This document shows, in pieces, positions 60,996 to 64,000 of a stretch of DNA of 64,000 nucleotides. Below the pieces are notes generated by a model. It saw only the letters and a list, made by a program, of their open reading frames with translations. It did no database searches and had not been told where the DNA came from. Made by a program: the position numbers and the translations under genes. The DNA is from HK-STAS-PATE-36 sp964565615 (GTDB lineage: Bacteria; Patescibacteriota; Saccharimonadia; Saccharimonadales; JAGQNJ01). How positions within the stretch are numbered: position 1 is the first letter of the stretch; the number at the start of each line of letters is the position of its first letter. Where the stretch lies: NCBI GenBank assembly GCA_964565615.1, contig CAZMFO010000002.1:28152-92151 (forward strand). The letters are read 5' to 3'.

Positions 60996-61190
60996 GAATT
61001 AAGTTTCAGAGCCTATTTTGAAAAAATTATCAAAAAGCATAAGCTTCAGCATTGAGTACGCGCTTATGTGTACTACATCTTGTTAGATAAATAGTTTTTT
61101 GCAATTTTTGGCTGCCTGCCAATTTGTAATTTTAAATGAAAGGGTTGGATTTTCTGTCGGTTCGCCTGCCATAAATGGCAGTGGCGGACA
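60996..61190 (+). repeat. Diverged cargo-type arm left of HAD gene
   Basis: The outer part reads TTCAGAGCCTATTTTGAAAAA. The inner part (TGGATTTTCTGTCGGTTCGCCTGCC... then AAATGGCAGTGGCGGAC) is very close to the island 2 arm. No matching opposite arm lies next to the gene, so the module seems truncated on its right. Confidence 0.65.
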
Positions 61191-61287
61191 GGGCTCAGAG
61201 TGGCAAAGCCGTTATATGTCGCAAGCGACATATTAAACATTTGAAAATGGTATAATTAGCAAAGGTGCTTAATTTAGAAAAGATGAC

Positions 61288-62058
61288 ATGATAGACTTTA
61301 ATCCAAAAGGCGCGATATTTGACGTTGACGACACACTTCTAGATAATAAGCCTGGCAATCCAGGCTATGGCTTGCATGAAAAAGCAAGGCTTGCAGCGGT
61401 CAGAGAGACTGGTGAACGTCACGACATAGATTCACTAAAGACCTTGAGTGTTGAAGATAATCTTGAGGCGTTCATGAGCGCACCGATACACACACTGGAG
61501 GCAGCGGTTTGGAATATTTTACTCATGACAGGACAGGCCGACAGCGAATTTATCAACACAAGCAACCCTCTACTAAAAGAAATTGTGGCTCGTAAAGATG
61601 AGTTATATAAAGATATTTTGCTAAATGAAGGCGAGGAAGTATCGGGTGCAACAATGTTCGTAAAGCTACTGGCTGCTAGTGGCATAGAGACAAAACTTGC
61701 CATTGCAAGTACAGCAATTAAGCGTGATGTTGATTTATTCTTAGGCAAAGCGGGACTTAAAGGTCTTTTCCCAGATGACAGAATTAAAACAAAAGAATCG
61801 ATTACCCATGCCAAGCCGAATCCAGAAGTATTTAATTTAGCATTCGATTCACTTGAGTTGCCGGAAAGTGCGAGAAGATTTGTTTGTGCCTTTGAAGATG
61901 ATCCGCGCGGCATTATGGCAGCGAGAGCCGCTGGCCTGTTTGTCTGTGCAATTGGCACGCGGTACAGACCGGAATACATGATGGCGCTTGAAGTTCCGCC
62001 AGATATTGCCTTCTCTACTTTTGATGAATTCGCAGTGTGGTTTAAGGTGAGCAAGTAG
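61288..62058 (+). CDS. HAD-family hydrolase (phosphatase-like)
   Basis: 256 aa. GAIFDVDDTLLDNKPGN is HAD motif I (DVDDT), AIASTAIKRDVD motif II, THAKPNPEVFNLAFDSL motif III (Lys), and CAFEDDPRGIMAARAAGLFVCAI motif IV (EDD). The helical cap is typical of the beta-phosphoglucomutase/phosphatase group. Substrate unknown; nucleotide or sugar phosphate is usual. TATAAT with TGG extension at 61251-61256 gives a leader of about 25 nt. It is cargo of the third island by position, between a diverged arm and the junction at 62323. Confidence 0.82.
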   Translation: MIDFNPKGAIFDVDDTLLDNKPGNPGYGLHEKARLAAVRETGERHDIDSLKTLSVEDNLEAFMSAPIHTLEAAVWNILLMTGQADSEFINTSNPLLKEIVARKDELYKDILLNEGEEVSGATMFVKLLAASGIETKLAIASTAIKRDVDLFLGKAGLKGLFPDDRIKTKESITHAKPNPEVFNLAFDSLELPESARRFVCAFEDDPRGIMAARAAGLFVCAIGTRYRPEYMMALEVPPDIAFSTFDEFAVWFKVSK

Positions 62059-62237
62059 TAGTAATCGAAGAAGAGATTGTTGATATAGTAAATGAATCTG
62101 GAGCAACGTTGCGACAAGTTCTAAAGACAGAAGCGCACAAGCATGGTTGGCTACATAAGACCGTTATTGGCTACCTCAAGCATAGAGAAGATTGGTCGCC
62201 TGTTCGCCAAGTAACCGACAGGCAAGGTGCTGGCTAG
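62046..62237 (+). pseudogene. Open frame overlapping HAD 3' end, no good start (possible frameshifted tail)
   Basis: 63 codons open in another frame from 62046 to TAG 62235, overlapping the last HAD codons. It reads EEEIVDIVNESGATLRQVLK and later HKHGWLHKTVIGYLKHREDW, which looks like real protein, but there is no ATG or GTG in frame. Either a single frameshift has cut a C-terminal domain from the HAD gene, or this is a remnant of a second cargo gene. Confidence 0.4.
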
Positions 62238-62292
62238 ATAGTTACGCTGGTAGGTGGTCATGTAAAAGCTGGCGAAAAAGGGCTAGACACTT

Positions 62293-62475
62293 TGCCGTCA
62301 AATCTTGAAAAAATCCGTGTTTTGGTGAGATTTTACGCCCACGCTAGAACCCATTTTAGCACCAAAGCCCAGAACTGAGATTTTCGGCGGGTCGGGTCGG
62401 GGGCGACCCCCCGAACTGCTCCGCAGGGGGTTTGGAAAAGATTTGTTTTTTTGGACGGTGCGGTCGCCATAGGCG
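62293..62475 (+). repeat. Junction of a recombinase-type arm and a cargo-type arm (island 3)
   Basis: GCCGTCAAATCTTGAAAAAA (62294-62313) matches the end of recombinase arm 1R, then TGGTGA (62323-62328), 13 nt, CGCTAGAACCCATTTTAGC matches the cargo arms. The TGGTG core is the complement of the CACCA end of tRNA-Ile at 63726. The same order of elements occurs at 20908-20966. Confidence 0.7.
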
Positions 62476-63730
62476 ACACCTACTGGTTAAAACTCAAGCC
62501 ACTCGCTATCTTGTCGGACGCCCCTATTGCGTACACGAATACCTGGCTTTTCGGAAACTTGTCCAATCTCTTGTGCAACAACACCGTTTGTCTGTGCGGC
62601 TTCCAGTACTTTTTCTGGCTCTGGTGTCGCGACAATCATACCAGGTCCCATGTGCCATTTACCGTAAGCAGTCCTATCGTCAAAACCACGTAATTCTTGC
62701 ATTTTTAGCATAATTTCCGGCGGAGTAATCGGGTTGGCGATTTCAACGCCCAGGCCACTCGGTTCAAGCATGCGCCCAAGTTTACTCGGCTGTCCACCGC
62801 CAGTAATATGAGCAACGCTCGTAACTTTGGCCAGTGGTTCCTTGCTAATATCATGACCGCCAGTGAGTTCAGACATAAAACCAGAATAAATAATTGACGG
62901 CTTTTGAACTAATCGCCCAAGCGATACATCACCTAGCTCACGCACAACTTTGTTGTGCCAGTCATCGCCATAATGCTCAAGCATTGCTTTGCGGACATCA
63001 GTTATACCATTAGAGCGAAAACCGTGTTCTGCAAGACCAACGAGCGTGTTGCCTGGACGAATTTGCTCACCAGTAAGTACTCTATCTTTATGTGCCAGCC
63101 ATAAAAGTGCCGCGCCCCAGTTATAGTTGAATTTACCAAACCCACCTACACGGTCGCCAAGTTCGGCAACCTCGCCATTAACGACTGCGACTTTGGCTAA
63201 ACTTGCGGCAGCCACGTAGCCGTATGCCAGTTGGCGGACAGCTTCACGGGTATGCTCTGTGTCGTCAAGCTGGCGAACGTCAAGAATTGTACCGACTGCT
63301 ATTGGTTCTGCTCCGCGAACAACCGCGTCATCACACACCATAGCGAATAAATCATGCGCAACAACCGAGTGATCATCTAGTCGTTCTGAAATCTCAACTT
63401 TTGTGCCAACACCATCAAATCCGAGGTTCATTTCTAGATTTGCTATATCGTTAAACTGTCCGAGTGATATAGAACGAAAGCCAGAGAACGATTGGTGTGC
63501 TTCGCGCACTAGCCCTGGTCTGTTGTCGTGTGTTAACTTTGATGCTTCGTAAAGCATTTTTGATACATCATCGCCAAGGGCGATGTTTACATCTTGAATA
63601 GGTCGTCTCTCGTTCATAGATACTATAATAACAGATTTTTTTGCCGCCCAAACCATAAGCATAATTACACACCGTCCAACAAAAAATCGCCCATTCGGGC
63701 GAAGATTTGGATTTTTACTCTGAATTGGTG
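62323..63730. mobile_element. Island 3: purM-like cargo module at tRNA-Ile, partly decayed
   Basis: Read on the minus strand: tRNA-Ile ending CACCA, a reduced inner arm (63668-63715, sharing CACCGTCC with 62447-62460), purM, the cargo arm, then CACCA again at 62323-62327. The outer part of the arm beside the tRNA is missing. The plan agrees with islands 1 and 2. Confidence 0.6.
62487..63617 (-). CDS. purM: Phosphoribosylformylglycinamidine cyclo-ligase-like protein (PurM)
   Basis: About 376 aa from ATG 63617 (TATTAT with TGT extension ends 7 nt upstream; the longer frame reads through untranslated DNA). GFDGVGTKVEISERL, HDLFAMVCDDAVVRGAEPIAVGTILDV, NGEVAELGDR, GLAEHGFRSNGIT and VAHITGGGQPSKLGR are the AIR synthetase pattern, giving a PurM/PurL-type ATP-grasp-like fold. 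It would close the imidazole ring in purine synthesis. No other de novo purine gene except purB occurs in the window. It may be an orphan or a relative with a changed role. Confidence 0.82.
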   Translation of the reverse strand: MNERRPIQDVNIALGDDVSKMLYEASKLTHDNRPGLVREAHQSFSGFRSISLGQFNDIANLEMNLGFDGVGTKVEISERLDDHSVVAHDLFAMVCDDAVVRGAEPIAVGTILDVRQLDDTEHTREAVRQLAYGYVAAASLAKVAVVNGEVAELGDRVGGFGKFNYNWGAALLWLAHKDRVLTGEQIRPGNTLVGLAEHGFRSNGITDVRKAMLEHYGDDWHNKVVRELGDVSLGRLVQKPSIIYSGFMSELTGGHDISKEPLAKVTSVAHITGGGQPSKLGRMLEPSGLGVEIANPITPPEIMLKMQELRGFDDRTAYGKWHMGPGMIVATPEPEKVLEAAQTNGVVAQEIGQVSEKPGIRVRNRGVRQDSEWLEF

Positions 63731-63802
63731 GGCGATGAGGGACTTGAACCTCCGACCTCGTCATTATCAGTGACGCGCTCTAACCAGCTGAGCTAATCGC
63801 CC
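63726..63802 (-). tRNA. tRNA-Ile (anticodon GAT)
   Basis: Minus strand: acceptor GGGCGAT/ATCGCCC, anticodon stem CGTCA/TGACG around CTGATAA, T loop GTTCAAGTC, CCA encoded. Its 3' end adjoins island 3. Confidence 0.94.
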
Positions 63803-63821
63803 TAAACCTTAAATAGTAATT

Positions 63822-63898
63822 TGGTGGAGCGTCGGGGACTCGAACCCCGGACCCCCTGCTTGCAAAGCAGATGCTCTAGCCAACTGAGCTAACGCCCC
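63822..63898 (-). tRNA. tRNA-Ala (anticodon TGC)
   Basis: Minus strand: acceptor GGGGCGT/ACGCTCC (one G-U), anticodon stem CTGCT with loop TTGCAAA, T loop GTTCGAGTC, CCA encoded. It is transcribed ahead of tRNA-Ile, the reverse of the order usual in rRNA spacers. Confidence 0.94.
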
Positions 63899-64000
63899 AA
63901 ATTACTCGAGTAATTTTACATTAAATCAGCTCTTAAAACAATAGCACTGCACTTACCCACTACATCGTGGACACTTTACTATGTGGAATAGTTATGTTTA

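Overview
The window looks like chromosomal DNA of a Candidatus Saccharibacteria (TM7, Patescibacteria/CPR) bacterium. The 16S rRNA gene at 59136-60675 reads as TM7-like, the code is standard (UGA is a stop), intergenic DNA is AT-rich, and there is a Gram-positive-like surface (LPxTG-type protein, type IV pili). Many genes have a TATAAT-like box only 6-9 nt before the start codon, so leaderless transcription seems common although the 16S keeps an intact anti-SD (CCTCC). All assignments rest on reading the sequence; no database search was run.

Layout. 1-14.7 kb: a type IV pilus locus (surface protein fragment, pilM, pilN, pilO, small membrane protein, pilB, pilT, pilC, major pilin, pilD, three minor prepilins, a PilX-like adhesin), interrupted by a RAYT transposase between REP-like palindromes. 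14.8-19.1 kb: Xer recombinase, ndk, PH-domain and PPIase membrane proteins, RRM protein and three tRNAs. 19.1-24.3 kb: an accessory island between tRNA-Thr and tRNA-Gly with a large serine recombinase and a purB-HAD fusion plus kinase. 24.4-36.3 kb: housekeeping (glycosyltransferase, nrdR, tgt, Nudix, thrS, miaA, L28, M50 protease). 36.2-40.9 kb: a second island beside tRNA-Pro. 41-46.9 kb: methyltransferase, queA, ASCH-RNase H, RNase P RNA, rplT-rpmI-infC, comM. 48-54 kb: a VirD4/TraG-like ATPase and surface proteins. 54.2-60.7 kb: gyrB, gyrA and a 16S gene with no 23S following it. 61-63.7 kb: a third, partly decayed island (HAD protein, purM-like gene) beside tRNA-Ile.

The most interesting feature is the set of three islands. 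They share a layout: a tRNA gene ending in CCA; a short module or recombinase module with its own inverted arms; a cargo module with 225-255 bp inverted arms. Cargo arms start with TGG (the complement of the tRNA CCA), three variable bases that with TGG mirror the tRNA end where intact, exactly 13 nt, then a CTAGARCCYATTTTA-like motif. In the first island the two outer cores (GCTCCA) are direct repeats, and removing the DNA between them would restore a tandem tRNA-Thr/tRNA-Gly pair. Several cargo genes (adenylosuccinate lyase, AIR synthetase-like, HAD phosphatases, NadR-like kinase, YfiH/LACC1-like protein) point to nucleotide metabolism, which would matter to a host-dependent Saccharibacterium. 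That functional link is inference.
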